A DNA stretch of 25,741 bases from JAEYFP01 sp964566545 (GTDB lineage Bacteria; Bacillota; Clostridia; Lachnospirales; Lachnospiraceae): assembly GCA_964566545.1 (NCBI GenBank), contig CAZMIX010000034.1, positions 1-25,741 of the forward strand, in the 5' to 3' direction. Positions 7,780 to 14,409 of this stretch are shown one piece after another. Numbering within the stretch: the first letter of the stretch is position 1; each line of letters opens with the position of its first letter. The position numbers and the translations under genes were made by a program. The notes beneath the pieces are model-generated. The model worked only from the letters and a program-made list of their open reading frames with translations, was not told the DNA's origin and did no database searches.

Positions 7780-7809
7780 AGTATACTATTATATATAGAA
7801 AGAATGCAA
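7780..7809 (-). promoter_or_regulatory. Promoter for the SDR gene
   Basis: On the minus strand, TTGCAT (7809-7804) and TATACT (7785-7780) are separated by 18 bases. The -10 lies in the 10-bp palindrome TAGTATACTA at 7779-7788. A second inverted repeat, ATAGGA-atc-TCCTAT at 7720-7734, sits in the leader and could be an operator. Confidence 0.45.
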
Positions 7810-7841
7810 TACAAAACGATAGGAGAAAACAGGAGAAGCAA

Positions 7842-7870
7842 TTGAAATAACAGAGAATTAATGGTAGACT
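7842..7870 (+). promoter_or_regulatory. Promoter for trxB
   Basis: TTGAAA at 7842-7847 and TAGACT at 7865-7870 are 17 bases apart, with TGG just before the -10 (extended -10). Transcription would begin about 66 bases before the trxB start codon. Confidence 0.55.
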
Positions 7871-7942
7871 GAATTCATATAAGCTATTTTGCAGCGAACG
7901 GCGGCTTATACTTTAAAAACGGAAAAACAGGAGGAAAAGAAA

Positions 7943-8863
7943 ATGAGTAAATTATATGATGTGATCATTGTTGGTTCCGGTCCGGCGGGGATGACGGCGG
8001 CAATTTATGCAAAAAGAGCGGAATTAAAAACATTACTGATAGAGAAAAACTATATGGGTGGGGGGCAGGTGCTGAACACATATGAGGTGGATAACTTTCC
8101 GGGATTTCCGGGAATCAATGGATTTGACCTTGGGATGAAGTTTTCGGATCATGTTGATAAAATGGGTGTAGAACGCCTTGAGACAGAGGTTTTGAGCATG
8201 GATCTCTCAGGTGCCATTAAAAAAATTGAGACAGAAAAAGGTTTTTTTGAAACAAAGACGGTTATTTTGACGAGCGGCAATTCCCCACGTAAACTCGCCG
8301 TGCCGGGCGAGGAACAGTTTGCTGGAATGGGCGTATCTTACTGCGCCACATGTGACGGTGCATTTTTTAAAAATAAAGTGACGGTTGTGGCAGGCGGCGG
8401 AGATGTGGCCGTGGAGGATGCGATATTTTTAGCACGCGGTTGTACGAAAGTCTATCTGGTACATCGGCGGGATGAGCTTCGTGCTGCAAAGATCTTGCAG
8501 AAATCCTTGTTTGAGACGCCGAATATCGAAGTAATCTGGGATAGCGTAGTGAAGGAGATCCGGGGAGGAAATCAGGTAGAGGAAATCGTCATTAAAAATA
8601 TGAAAGACCAGACCGAGCGGATTATTAAGACGGATGGAATTTTTGTTGCGGTCGGAAACGAACCGAACGCTTCCTATATTAATATGGTAGAAACAGATAA
8701 GAGCGGCTACGTGACGGCAGCCGAGGACTGTAAAACAAGCGTGCCCGGCGTATTTGCGGCAGGCGATATCAGAAGCAAGCGCCTGCGCCAGATCACGACA
8801 GCCGTTGGAGACGGCGCGAATGCCGTTATGTCTGTTCAGGATTATCTGATTAATGTGGTATAA
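7943..8863 (+). CDS. trxB: Thioredoxin reductase
   Basis: The protein has 306 residues, the normal length for bacterial low-molecular-weight thioredoxin reductase. It has FAD motif GSGPAG at 11-16, redox pair C134-A-T-C137 in SYCATCDGAFF, NADPH motif GGGDVAVEDA at 151-160 and the C-terminal FAD motif GVFAAGDIR. It passes electrons from NADPH to thioredoxin in the cytoplasm, through FAD and the CATC disulfide. GGAGGAAAAG precedes the ATG at 7943; a longer in-frame extension to 7889 lacks a ribosome site. It is transcribed alone from the promoter at 7842-7870, with no thioredoxin gene adjacent. A ferredoxin- or NADH-linked variant cannot be excluded. Confidence 0.93.
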   Translation: MSKLYDVIIVGSGPAGMTAAIYAKRAELKTLLIEKNYMGGGQVLNTYEVDNFPGFPGINGFDLGMKFSDHVDKMGVERLETEVLSMDLSGAIKKIETEKGFFETKTVILTSGNSPRKLAVPGEEQFAGMGVSYCATCDGAFFKNKVTVVAGGGDVAVEDAIFLARGCTKVYLVHRRDELRAAKILQKSLFETPNIEVIWDSVVKEIRGGNQVEEIVIKNMKDQTERIIKTDGIFVAVGNEPNASYINMVETDKSGYVTAAEDCKTSVPGVFAAGDIRSKRLRQITTAVGDGANAVMSVQDYLINVV

Positions 8864-8904
8864 ATTTACAGGCTATTTTACTTGCCATTTTCCGATATAT
8901 TTGG

Positions 8905-8933
8905 TTGACAAACATAAGGCGGTATGCTATATT
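8905..8933 (+). promoter_or_regulatory. Strong promoter for the NlpC/P60 gene
   Basis: A consensus TTGACA at 8905-8910 and TATATT at 8928-8933 are spaced by 17 bases, with TGC before the -10 (extended -10). Predicted start is near 8940, giving a leader of about 64 bases. This is the closest match to consensus in the window. Confidence 0.75.
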
Positions 8934-8943
8934 TTATTACAGA

Positions 8944-8960
8944 TGTAACAAATTTGTAAT
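8944..8960 (+). promoter_or_regulatory. WalR (YycF) box upstream of the P60 hydrolase
   Basis: TGTAAC at 8944-8949, a 5-base spacer and TGTAAT at 8955-8960 match the WalR consensus TGTWAH-N5-TGTWAH at every defined position. WalRK is the essential cell-wall two-component system of low-GC Gram-positives, and its targets are peptidoglycan hydrolases. The site lies just downstream of the predicted transcription start, a position more usual for repression than for activation. Regulation is inferred. Confidence 0.6.
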
Positions 8961-9003
8961 AAATGTAGTTGCGTTCAGGGTATAAATATTTGGAGGTCAA
9001 TTA

Positions 9004-10497
9004 ATGAGGAAAGGTGTAACGAAGGTTGCAGCATGCTGTATAGTAAGTGCATTGGCGATGACGAGCTTTCCGGCTGTCTCGGCGGATGCTTCTTCCTACA
9101 TTTCTTCCGTTTTTCCGGCAGCAGGGGGAGCGTTGGCAACGGGGGAAGGCATCTCAGTACGGGATATTAAGGCGGCGATTGCAAGAAGTGCGGCAAAGCA
9201 AACAGCGGTGGCAACTCATTCAGTGATCACGAGCGGTACAAGCGGTGCTTCGCTCCAGATTGGAGCAAGCTCTGTTGTAAATATACCAGAAAAAGCGGAA
9301 ACACCAGCTTCCAAGGCTGTCACTGAGGCAGCTACGGTAAACGGCACATCTGTAGTGGGCAGTGCATCGGAGGCAGCTCCGATTGCGGTTACAACAAATG
9401 TGGAAGCTGCAACAGCAGCGTCCGCGCCAGCGGCAGTAATGGGTTCCGTTTCTGAGAATAGCACTGAGGGAACAGCTACGGATTCGAGTATTTCAAAAAA
9501 TGAAATTGACCCGAGTGTGCCCCCTTCGATCGAAATAAAGCCCGAAGCGGCGGATGTGGCGGAAGGCGAAGAGGATTTATCAGGCACGATCATTGCGCAG
9601 GTCAGCAATTATGTTAATGTAAGAGCGACTGCCAGCGAAGAAGGCGAAGTTGTTGGTAAGCTTTATAACAATTCTGCCGGTGAATGGCTTGGTAAGGAAG
9701 GCGATTGGTATAAAATCAAGTCCGGCAACGTAGTCGGCTATGTAAAGGGCGAATACGTGGTTACAGGACAGGCTGCCATTGAATTGGCGGCGAAGGTAGG
9801 ACATAGAGTTGCTGTTGTTAATACGACGACATTGAAGGTTCGTGAAGAGCCGAGTACCGAGGCCGCAGTATTGGGTCTTGTACCGAACAAAGATCGGCTG
9901 ACAGTACTTGCGGAGACCGATGAATGGGTAAAGGTATCCATCGAGGAAGGTGATGGATATGTTTCCAAGGAATTTATTTCTGTTTCGACGGAATTTGTAC
10001 AGGCTGAGTCCAAGGCAGAAGAGGAAGCACGTTTAAAGAAGGAAGATGACGACAGAAAGAAAGCCAATGCAGCGGCTGCACAGGCACAGAAGAAGAACAG
10101 CAGCACTTCATCCTCATCGGGTAAGACATCCTCTTATTCCGTATCAGGAAGCGGCACAGGGTCATCAGTTGCAGGTTATGCGCTACAGTTTGTCGGCAAT
10201 CCGTATGTATACGGCGGAACGAGCTTGACGAATGGAACGGACTGTTCCGGCTTTACGATGAGTGTTTATAGAAACTTCGGCGTATCTCTGCCACACTCTT
10301 CGGGCGCACAGAGAGGAATAGGATACGATGTAGGCGGAATTCAGAACGCACAGCCGGGTGACCTCGTATGTTACTCAGGCCATGTAGGACTCTATATCGG
10401 CAATGGTCAGATTGTACATGCAAGTACAGCCGCAACCGGTATTAAGATTTCCAACGCAAGCTACCGCCAGATCCTTGCAGTAAGAAGAATATTCTAA
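9004..10497 (+). CDS. Secreted peptidoglycan endopeptidase, two SH3b domains plus NlpC/P60
   Basis: The protein has 497 residues. A signal peptide covers about 1-27, with likely cleavage after AVSA. Next is a low-complexity Ala/Thr/Ser-rich region to about 190, then SH3b domains at about 196-254 and 268-328. A charged, coiled Glu/Lys/Ala segment lies at 334-364, followed by a Ser/Thr/Gly linker to 388. The NlpC/P60 catalytic domain is at 390-497, with Cys414 in TDCSGF, His460 in SGHVGLYIG and the third polar residue His472. It should cut stem-peptide bonds (D-Glu-diamino acid type) in the cell wall outside the membrane; SH3b domains bind wall. GGAGG at 8992-8996 fixes the ATG at 9004. It is monocistronic, with a strong promoter, a WalR box and strong hairpins downstream. 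Confidence 0.92.
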   Translation: MRKGVTKVAACCIVSALAMTSFPAVSADASSYISSVFPAAGGALATGEGISVRDIKAAIARSAAKQTAVATHSVITSGTSGASLQIGASSVVNIPEKAETPASKAVTEAATVNGTSVVGSASEAAPIAVTTNVEAATAASAPAAVMGSVSENSTEGTATDSSISKNEIDPSVPPSIEIKPEAADVAEGEEDLSGTIIAQVSNYVNVRATASEEGEVVGKLYNNSAGEWLGKEGDWYKIKSGNVVGYVKGEYVVTGQAAIELAAKVGHRVAVVNTTTLKVREEPSTEAAVLGLVPNKDRLTVLAETDEWVKVSIEEGDGYVSKEFISVSTEFVQAESKAEEEARLKKEDDDRKKANAAAAQAQKKNSSTSSSSGKTSSYSVSGSGTGSSVAGYALQFVGNPYVYGGTSLTNGTDCSGFTMSVYRNFGVSLPHSSGAQRGIGYDVGGIQNAQPGDLVCYSGHVGLYIGNGQIVHASTAATGIKISNASYRQILAVRRIF

Positions 10498-10515
10498 AAC
10501 TAAGCAGTTAACTGC

Positions 10516-10579
10516 GAAGACATAAAATAAACGACGCCTCGAATACTTGCATTCAGAGCGTCGTTTATTTTATGTCTTC
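10516..10579. terminator. 22-bp perfect-stem bidirectional terminator after the P60 gene
   Basis: Bases 10516-10537 are the exact reverse complement of 10558-10579, with a 20-base loop. The GC core (ACGACGC) is followed by A/T-rich arms, so a U-rich tract results in either direction. The palindrome GCAGTTAACTGC at 10504-10515 abuts it. Bases 10547-10554 in the loop are also complementary to 10584-10591 in the next hairpin. Confidence 0.75.
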
Positions 10580-10583
10580 ATAG

Positions 10584-10641
10584 GAATGCAAAATAGACCG
10601 AGGACGGCTTTACCGTTCGAGGTGTTTTCTATTTAGCATTC
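10584..10641. terminator. Second hairpin block, probable bidirectional terminator
   Basis: Bases 10584-10597 pair with 10628-10641 over 14 positions with one mismatch. Inside, 10598-10607 and 10613-10622 form a second stem around a CTTTA loop, followed by GTTTTCTATTT. It lies 4 bases after the previous hairpin. It is either a tandem terminator or part of a structured RNA. Confidence 0.5.
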
Positions 10642-10691
10642 GCAGATAACCGCGTTGTCTCATGGATATCTGCATGGCATTATGTTTTTTT
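10642..10691 (+). other. Third hairpin followed by a seven-T run
   Basis: GCAGATA at 10642-10648 pairs with TATCTGC at 10667-10673 around an 18-base loop. A run of seven T lies at 10685-10691, 11 bases further on. The stem is weak and the T run distant, so a terminator role is uncertain. It directly continues the hairpin series starting at 10504. Confidence 0.3.
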
Positions 10692-10825
10692 CTGCTTTAA
10701 AGAGCTGCCATATGTTTCAATAAAAACTCCCATTTTTCCCTTGACAAATTGTCCATTAGGCATCATGCACAAAACCAAAAAAAAACTCATAAAAACTCGA
10801 AAAATAGATGTCGAATCGAGAAAAG

Positions 10826-10896
10826 ATATCCACAAATTTAAAAACGGAATAGAGCGAAAAATAGACTTATACACGAAGTTGTACACATTATCCACA
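10826..10896 (+). promoter_or_regulatory. Cluster of DnaA-box-like 9-mers
   Basis: TTATCCACA at 10888-10896 matches the DnaA box exactly. Directly abutting it is TTGTACACA at 10879-10887 (one mismatch to TTATNCACA). TTATACACG at 10867-10875 and ATATCCACA at 10826-10834 have one mismatch each. All four point the same way. TCATGCACA at 10764-10772 is a further single-mismatch site. The region is A+T-rich. It could bind DnaA as an origin, a titration site or a regulatory site, but no dnaA, dnaN or rpmH gene is in view. Confidence 0.45.
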
Positions 10897-10988
10897 TAAA
10901 AGTAATAAAAAATAGAAATTATTTTGAACAAATGTTTTGGCGAAAAATAATAAAAAGCATAATATGTAAAAAAACAAAGAAAAAACCA

Positions 10989-11018
10989 TTGACAAATGCC
11001 GTCAAAATATGCTACTGG
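10989..11018 (+). promoter_or_regulatory. Possible distal promoter for hpf
   Basis: TTGACA at 10989-10994 is followed 18 bases later by TACTGG preceded by TGC. The -35 is perfect, but the -10 is poor beyond its TGn and TA, so activity is doubtful. Confidence 0.25.
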
Positions 11019-11089
11019 TTCTTATTGTTTATACAACGTCTGCCGCCGGAAGTATTTATACAATCCGTACGGAACTCTGTGTAATATAA

Positions 11090-11119
11090 TTGCAAATAAG
11101 TTGGGAAATGTGGTATACT
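11090..11119 (+). promoter_or_regulatory. Promoter for hpf
   Basis: TTGCAA at 11090-11095 and TATACT at 11114-11119 are 18 bases apart, with TGG before the -10 (extended -10). Predicted transcription start is near 11126, about 68 bases before the hpf ATG. Confidence 0.55.
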
Positions 11120-11193
11120 ATATTCACATAAATAAATACGCAGATCGGATGGGTCTTTATCGGGCAAGCGTAGGAACGAAAGGAGTGACTGGC

Positions 11194-11721
11194 ATGAAGT
11201 TTATTATTGTCGGTAAGAATATCGATGTAACGGAAGGGCTTAGAAGCGCTGTAGAAGATAAAATAGGAAAGCTGGAACGTTACTTCACACCGGATACGGA
11301 AATTCATGTAACGTTAAGTGTAGAGAAGGACAGACAGAAGATAGAGGTGACGATTCCTGTAAAGGGCAGCATCATTCGTTCGGAGCAGGTCAGCAACGAC
11401 ATGTATGTATCAATTGACCTTGTCGAAGAGATCATTGAGAGGCAGCTTAAAAAATATAAGAACAAGCTTGTGGGCAGCAAGCACGGTTCCGGTAATTTCA
11501 AACAGGAATTCATTGAAAGAGAGTATCAGGACGATGATGAGATTAGGATCGTTCGCTCTAAGAAGTTTGATATTAAGCCAATGTATCCGGAGGATGCTTG
11601 TGTGCAGATGGAACTTTTGGGACACGGTTTCTTCGTATTTTGCAACGCGGAGACGGATCAGGTTAACGTCGTGTATAAGAGAAAAGGGAATACTTACGGT
11701 TTGATTGAGCCGGAATTATAA
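11194..11721 (+). CDS. hpf: Long-form ribosome hibernation-promoting factor
   Basis: The protein has 175 residues, matching long HPF. An N-terminal ribosome-binding domain of the YfiA/S30AE type covers about 1-95 (MKFIIVGKNIDVTEGLRSAV, then KLERYF and the basic KKYKNKL). A linker follows at about 96-115, and the C-terminal dimerisation domain at about 116-175 carries RSKKFDIKPMYPEDACVQMELLGH and ends VVYKRKGNTYGLIEPEL. Long HPF links two 70S ribosomes into inactive 100S dimers in stationary phase. AGGAG at 11181-11185 sits 8 bases before the ATG at 11194; an in-frame extension to 10996 crosses the promoter and is not coding. It is monocistronic, with a terminator 15 bases after its stop. Confidence 0.92.
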   Translation: MKFIIVGKNIDVTEGLRSAVEDKIGKLERYFTPDTEIHVTLSVEKDRQKIEVTIPVKGSIIRSEQVSNDMYVSIDLVEEIIERQLKKYKNKLVGSKHGSGNFKQEFIEREYQDDDEIRIVRSKKFDIKPMYPEDACVQMELLGHGFFVFCNAETDQVNVVYKRKGNTYGLIEPEL

Positions 11722-11736
11722 CAATGACAGAAGGAC

Positions 11737-11772
11737 ATGCTCCTGTGCCGATGCTGGCATGGGGGCATTTTT
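11737..11772 (+). terminator. Terminator of hpf
   Basis: Bases 11737-11749 pair with 11756-11768 over 13 positions, three of them G-T wobbles, around a 6-base loop, and a T run follows at 11768-11772. The end of this stem and its T run are also the left arm of the next hairpin (11765-11793), so the two structures cannot form fully together. Confidence 0.65.
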
Positions 11773-11793
11773 GAGCTGATAGCTCAAAAATGC
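11765..11793 (+). repeat. 13-bp perfect hairpin overlapping the hpf terminator
   Basis: Bases 11765-11777 and 11781-11793 are exact reverse complements with a GAT loop. Because it captures the T-tract and last bases of the hpf terminator stem, it could act as a competing structure. Its right half also begins the direct repeat at 11778. Confidence 0.5.
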
Positions 11794-11932
11794 AAATGCG
11801 CACTCGCACATAAGGAATAGGGCAGCATTGCTGCCTGTGCTCGGCACCCAGAAAATTCGGAGGAATTTTCTGATATGTGCCAATTTATGGGGTCCCTGAT
11901 AGCTTAAAAATGCCCACTCGCATCTAAGGAAA
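11778..11932 (+). repeat. Imperfect direct repeat and hairpins in the mtnA leader region
   Basis: The stretch 11778-11819 recurs with small changes at 11898-11932: GATAGCTcAAAAATGC and CACTCGCAcaTAAGGAA in the first copy, with a six-base shortening in the second. Between them lie GGCAGC-ATT-GCTGCC at 11821-11835 and a perfect 9-bp hairpin at 11849-11857/11864-11872 whose loop is CGGAGG, itself framed by GGCAC/GTGCC. The second copy supplies the mtnA ribosome site. This may be a dispersed intergenic repeat or a local duplication. Confidence 0.55.
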
Positions 11933-11944
11933 GGACTGCAAGCT

Positions 11945-13048
11945 ATGAAAAACAAAAAAAGTATTATGGACTGTGAGACGGTTGCGCTTGATGAGGAGAA
12001 GTGCGCGCTTGTCATTATTGACCAGACAAAGCTGCCTTATGAGACCGCGATGCTTACGCTTACGGAGCTTAAGGACATCTGGAATGCCATTTATCTGCTT
12101 CAGGTAAGGGGCGCGCCGGCAATCGGTGTCGCGGCGGCGATTGGAATTTATCTGGAAGCGGAGAAAATCCAGACCGAGGAGTATGAGGGTTTTTACAGGC
12201 AGTTCAAAGAGGCAAAGAACTATCTAGATACGGCGCGCCCGACTGCCGTAAACCTTTCATGGGCGCTGAATCGGATGGAACAGGTCTGTATTCGGAATCG
12301 GGAAAAGCCTGTTGTGCAGATCAAAGAAGCGCTTCATCAGGAGGCGCTTGAGATCAAGCGGGAGGATACGTGGGTTTGCAAAATGATCGGGGAGTACGGA
12401 CTCTCTCTTGTGAAGCCGGGGGATGGACTGCTGACACACTGCAACGCGGGCCAACTTGCTACGACTAAATATGGAACGGCGACCGCACCGATGTATCTCG
12501 GACAGGAGCGTGGTTATCATTTTAAAATTTTTGCGGACGAGACAAGACCGCTTTTGCAGGGAGCCAGACTGACCGCCTATGAATTGCAGGAGTCTGGCCT
12601 TGATGTGACGTTGATCTGTGATAATATGTCCGCTGCCGTCATGAAGAACGGTTGGGTGAACGCAGTGTTCGTAGGCTGTGACCGCGTGGCGGCAAACGGA
12701 GATACGGCCAATAAGATCGGTACTTCGGTCGTGGCCGCCGTCGCAAAGTATTATCATATCCCGGTCTATGTATGCGCGCCCACGTCTACGATCGATTTGA
12801 GCCTTGCGGACGGCAGCTTGATCCCGATCGAGCAGCGCCCGACTGAGGAGGTTACGGAAATGTGGTATGAAAATCGCATGGCGCCCGAGGGCGTCAAGGT
12901 ATTCAATCCAAGCTTCGATGTAACGGATCATGAGTTGATTTCGGCCATTATCACAGAATATGGAATCGCGCGTGCGCCATATGAGGAATCATTCCGAAAA
13001 ATCTTTGAGAATAAGGAAGGCCAAAATAAGGAAGCACAGATTTTGTAG
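11945..13048 (+). CDS. mtnA: S-methyl-5-thioribose-1-phosphate isomerase
   Basis: The protein has 367 residues and belongs to the MtnA/eIF2B-like isomerase family. Conserved blocks are RGAPAIG at 55-61, RPTAVNLSWAL at 98-108, THCNAGQLAT at 164-173, DETRPLLQGARLT at 198-210, CDNMSA at 225-230 and VGCDRVAANGDTANKIGT at 243-260. Cys166 and Asp246 match the catalytic pair of Bacillus MtnA. It converts methylthioribose-1-phosphate to the ribulose form in methionine salvage; in anaerobes it can also serve a shunt that disposes of SAM by-products. No other salvage gene is adjacent. AAGGAAAGG precedes the ATG at 11945. No SAM riboswitch is seen. Ribose-1,5-bisphosphate isomerase relatives are a less likely alternative. 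Confidence 0.9.
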   Translation: MKNKKSIMDCETVALDEEKCALVIIDQTKLPYETAMLTLTELKDIWNAIYLLQVRGAPAIGVAAAIGIYLEAEKIQTEEYEGFYRQFKEAKNYLDTARPTAVNLSWALNRMEQVCIRNREKPVVQIKEALHQEALEIKREDTWVCKMIGEYGLSLVKPGDGLLTHCNAGQLATTKYGTATAPMYLGQERGYHFKIFADETRPLLQGARLTAYELQESGLDVTLICDNMSAAVMKNGWVNAVFVGCDRVAANGDTANKIGTSVVAAVAKYYHIPVYVCAPTSTIDLSLADGSLIPIEQRPTEEVTEMWYENRMAPEGVKVFNPSFDVTDHELISAIITEYGIARAPYEESFRKIFENKEGQNKEAQIL

Positions 13049-13063
13049 AATCTGCAGATATAG

Positions 13064-13110
13064 TTGTTGCAAATGCACATCTGCTGTGATAAAATTATTG
13101 GTGGCAACAA
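13064..13110. promoter_or_regulatory. Inverted half-sites flanking the butyrate operon promoter
   Basis: TTGTTGC at 13064-13070 overlaps the -35, and its exact reverse complement GCAACAA lies at 13104-13110, just after the predicted start. Centres are 40 bases apart, about four helical turns. A regulator could bind both, for example by looping. A weak Rex-like match (10 of 14 defined positions) lies at 13110-13127. The role is inferred. Confidence 0.35.
13067..13095 (+). promoter_or_regulatory. Promoter of the thl-crt-hbd-bcd-etfBA operon
   Basis: TTGCAA at 13067-13072 and TAAAAT at 13090-13095 are 17 bases apart, with TGA directly before the -10 (extended -10). Predicted start near 13102 gives a leader of about 80 bases. 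It lies only 19 bases after mtnA ends. Confidence 0.6.
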
Positions 13111-13181
13111 TGACAAAAAAATAACAATCACTGTAAAGCCCCATTTTATGGGATTTCAAACAATTTCATGGAGGTATGAAT

Positions 13182-14360
13182 ATGTCTAAAAAAGTAGTAT
13201 TGGCAGGTGCCTGCCGTACCGCGATTGGTACTATGGGCGGCGCATTGAGCAAGACACCGGCTGCTGAGCTTGGTGCAATTGTAATCAAAGAAGCGTTAAA
13301 TAGAGCAGGAGTTGCACCGGAAGCAGTTGATCAGGTATATATGGGCTGTGTGATCCAGGCAGGCCTTGGTCAGAACGTAGCACGTCAGGCTTCCATCAAA
13401 GCAGGACTTCCGAATGAGGTTCCGGCAGTTACAATGAATGTTGTATGCGGCTCCGGCCTTAACTGCGTAAATCAGGCAGCACAGATGATCATGGCAGGTG
13501 ATGCCGACATCGTTGTGGCAGGCGGCATGGAAAATATGTCCTTAGCTCCGTATGCGGTTTTGCAGGCTCGTTTTGGATATAGAATGAATAACGGTACGCT
13601 GGTAGATACGATGGTAAACGATGCATTATGGGATGCCTTCAATAATTACCATATGATCACGACAGCGGACAATATTTGCAATGAATGGAGCCTAACACGC
13701 GAAGAGCTCGACGAGTTTGCGCTTGCAAGCCAGCAGAAGGCTTGTGCGGCACAGGAAAACGGCGCATTTGAAAAGGAAATTGTTCCGGTACCCGTAAAGG
13801 TTAAGAAGGAAACGGTACTGTTTGCGAAGGATGAAGGACCTCGTTCCGGTTCTACTATAGAAGGACTTGCAAAACTGCGCGCGATCAATCCGGATGGCTT
13901 CGTTACGGCGGGCAATGCTTCCGGTATCAACGACGGCGCGGCGGCGATCGTTGTGATGAGCGAGGAAAAGGCAAAGGAGCTTGGCGTAAAGCCGATGGCG
14001 ACATTCGTAGCAGGCGCACTTGCAGGTGTCAGACCGGAGGTCATGGGCATCGGACCTGTTGCAGCCACACAGAAGGTTTGCGCGAAGGTAGGTATGAAGG
14101 TAGAGGATTTTGATTTGATCGAAGCAAACGAAGCATTTGCGGCACAGTCCGTAGCGGTAGGCAAGGATCTTGGCTTTGATTTGAGCAAGCTGAATGTCAA
14201 CGGCGGCGCTATCGCTCTTGGACATCCGGTAGGCGCATCGGGCTGCCGTATTCTCGTCACTCTGCTTCATGCGATGGAAGCGCGCGATGCGAAGAAGGGT
14301 CTTGCGACACTTTGTATCGGCGGCGGCATGGGCTGCGCGACAATTGTAGAAAGAGATTAA
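13182..14360 (+). CDS. thlA: Acetyl-CoA C-acetyltransferase (thiolase)
   Basis: The protein has 392 residues, the usual size for biosynthetic thiolase. The nucleophile is Cys89 in VVCGSGLN; His348 in GGAIALGHPVGASG and Cys378 in CIGGGMGCA complete the active site. It condenses two acetyl-CoA to acetoacetyl-CoA, the entry step to butyrate. In Clostridium acetobutylicum the equivalent two cysteines form a redox-switch disulfide; both are present here. The ATG at 13182 is preferred over 13176, since GGAGG at 13170-13174 gives 7 bases of spacing to the first and only one to the second. It is the first gene of the six-gene operon. Confidence 0.94.
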   Translation: MSKKVVLAGACRTAIGTMGGALSKTPAAELGAIVIKEALNRAGVAPEAVDQVYMGCVIQAGLGQNVARQASIKAGLPNEVPAVTMNVVCGSGLNCVNQAAQMIMAGDADIVVAGGMENMSLAPYAVLQARFGYRMNNGTLVDTMVNDALWDAFNNYHMITTADNICNEWSLTREELDEFALASQQKACAAQENGAFEKEIVPVPVKVKKETVLFAKDEGPRSGSTIEGLAKLRAINPDGFVTAGNASGINDGAAAIVVMSEEKAKELGVKPMATFVAGALAGVRPEVMGIGPVAATQKVCAKVGMKVEDFDLIEANEAFAAQSVAVGKDLGFDLSKLNVNGGAIALGHPVGASGCRILVTLLHAMEARDAKKGLATLCIGGGMGCATIVERD

Positions 14361-14409
14361 CCTGCTGTTTTGCGAAACAACAGATAAATCATAAAAAAGG
14401 AGAAAACGC

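Larger units (their letters stand above)
10692..11193. other. A+T-rich non-coding region between the P60 and hpf genes
   Basis: About 500 bases with no credible gene. It contains A-tracts, GACAA-a-TTGTC at 10743-10753, the DnaA-box-like cluster at 10826-10896, a TTGACA-led possible promoter at 10989 and the hpf promoter at 11090-11119. Open frames here, such as 10680-10931 on the minus strand, have low-complexity Phe/Tyr/Ile-rich products and no ribosome site. The compositional change is abrupt relative to the flanking genes. Confidence 0.6.

Noticed and set aside
10680..10931. 83-codon minus-strand frame in the A+T-rich region before hpf
   Set aside because: Its Phe/Tyr/Ile-rich composition arises from A/T richness, it has no ribosome site, and it overlaps the DnaA-box cluster.
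11722..11944. SAM riboswitch (S-box) upstream of mtnA
   Set aside because: The conserved S-box core was not found; the hairpins here do not have its arrangement.
11716..12015. 99-codon minus-strand frame between hpf and mtnA
   Set aside because: It runs through terminators and the direct repeat and into mtnA. Its internal repeat of CE-AF-LSYQ reflects the DNA repeat, not a protein domain.
12257..12931. 224-codon minus-strand frame inside mtnA
   Set aside because: It is fully antisense to a clearly conserved gene, with no start signal and no recognisable domain.
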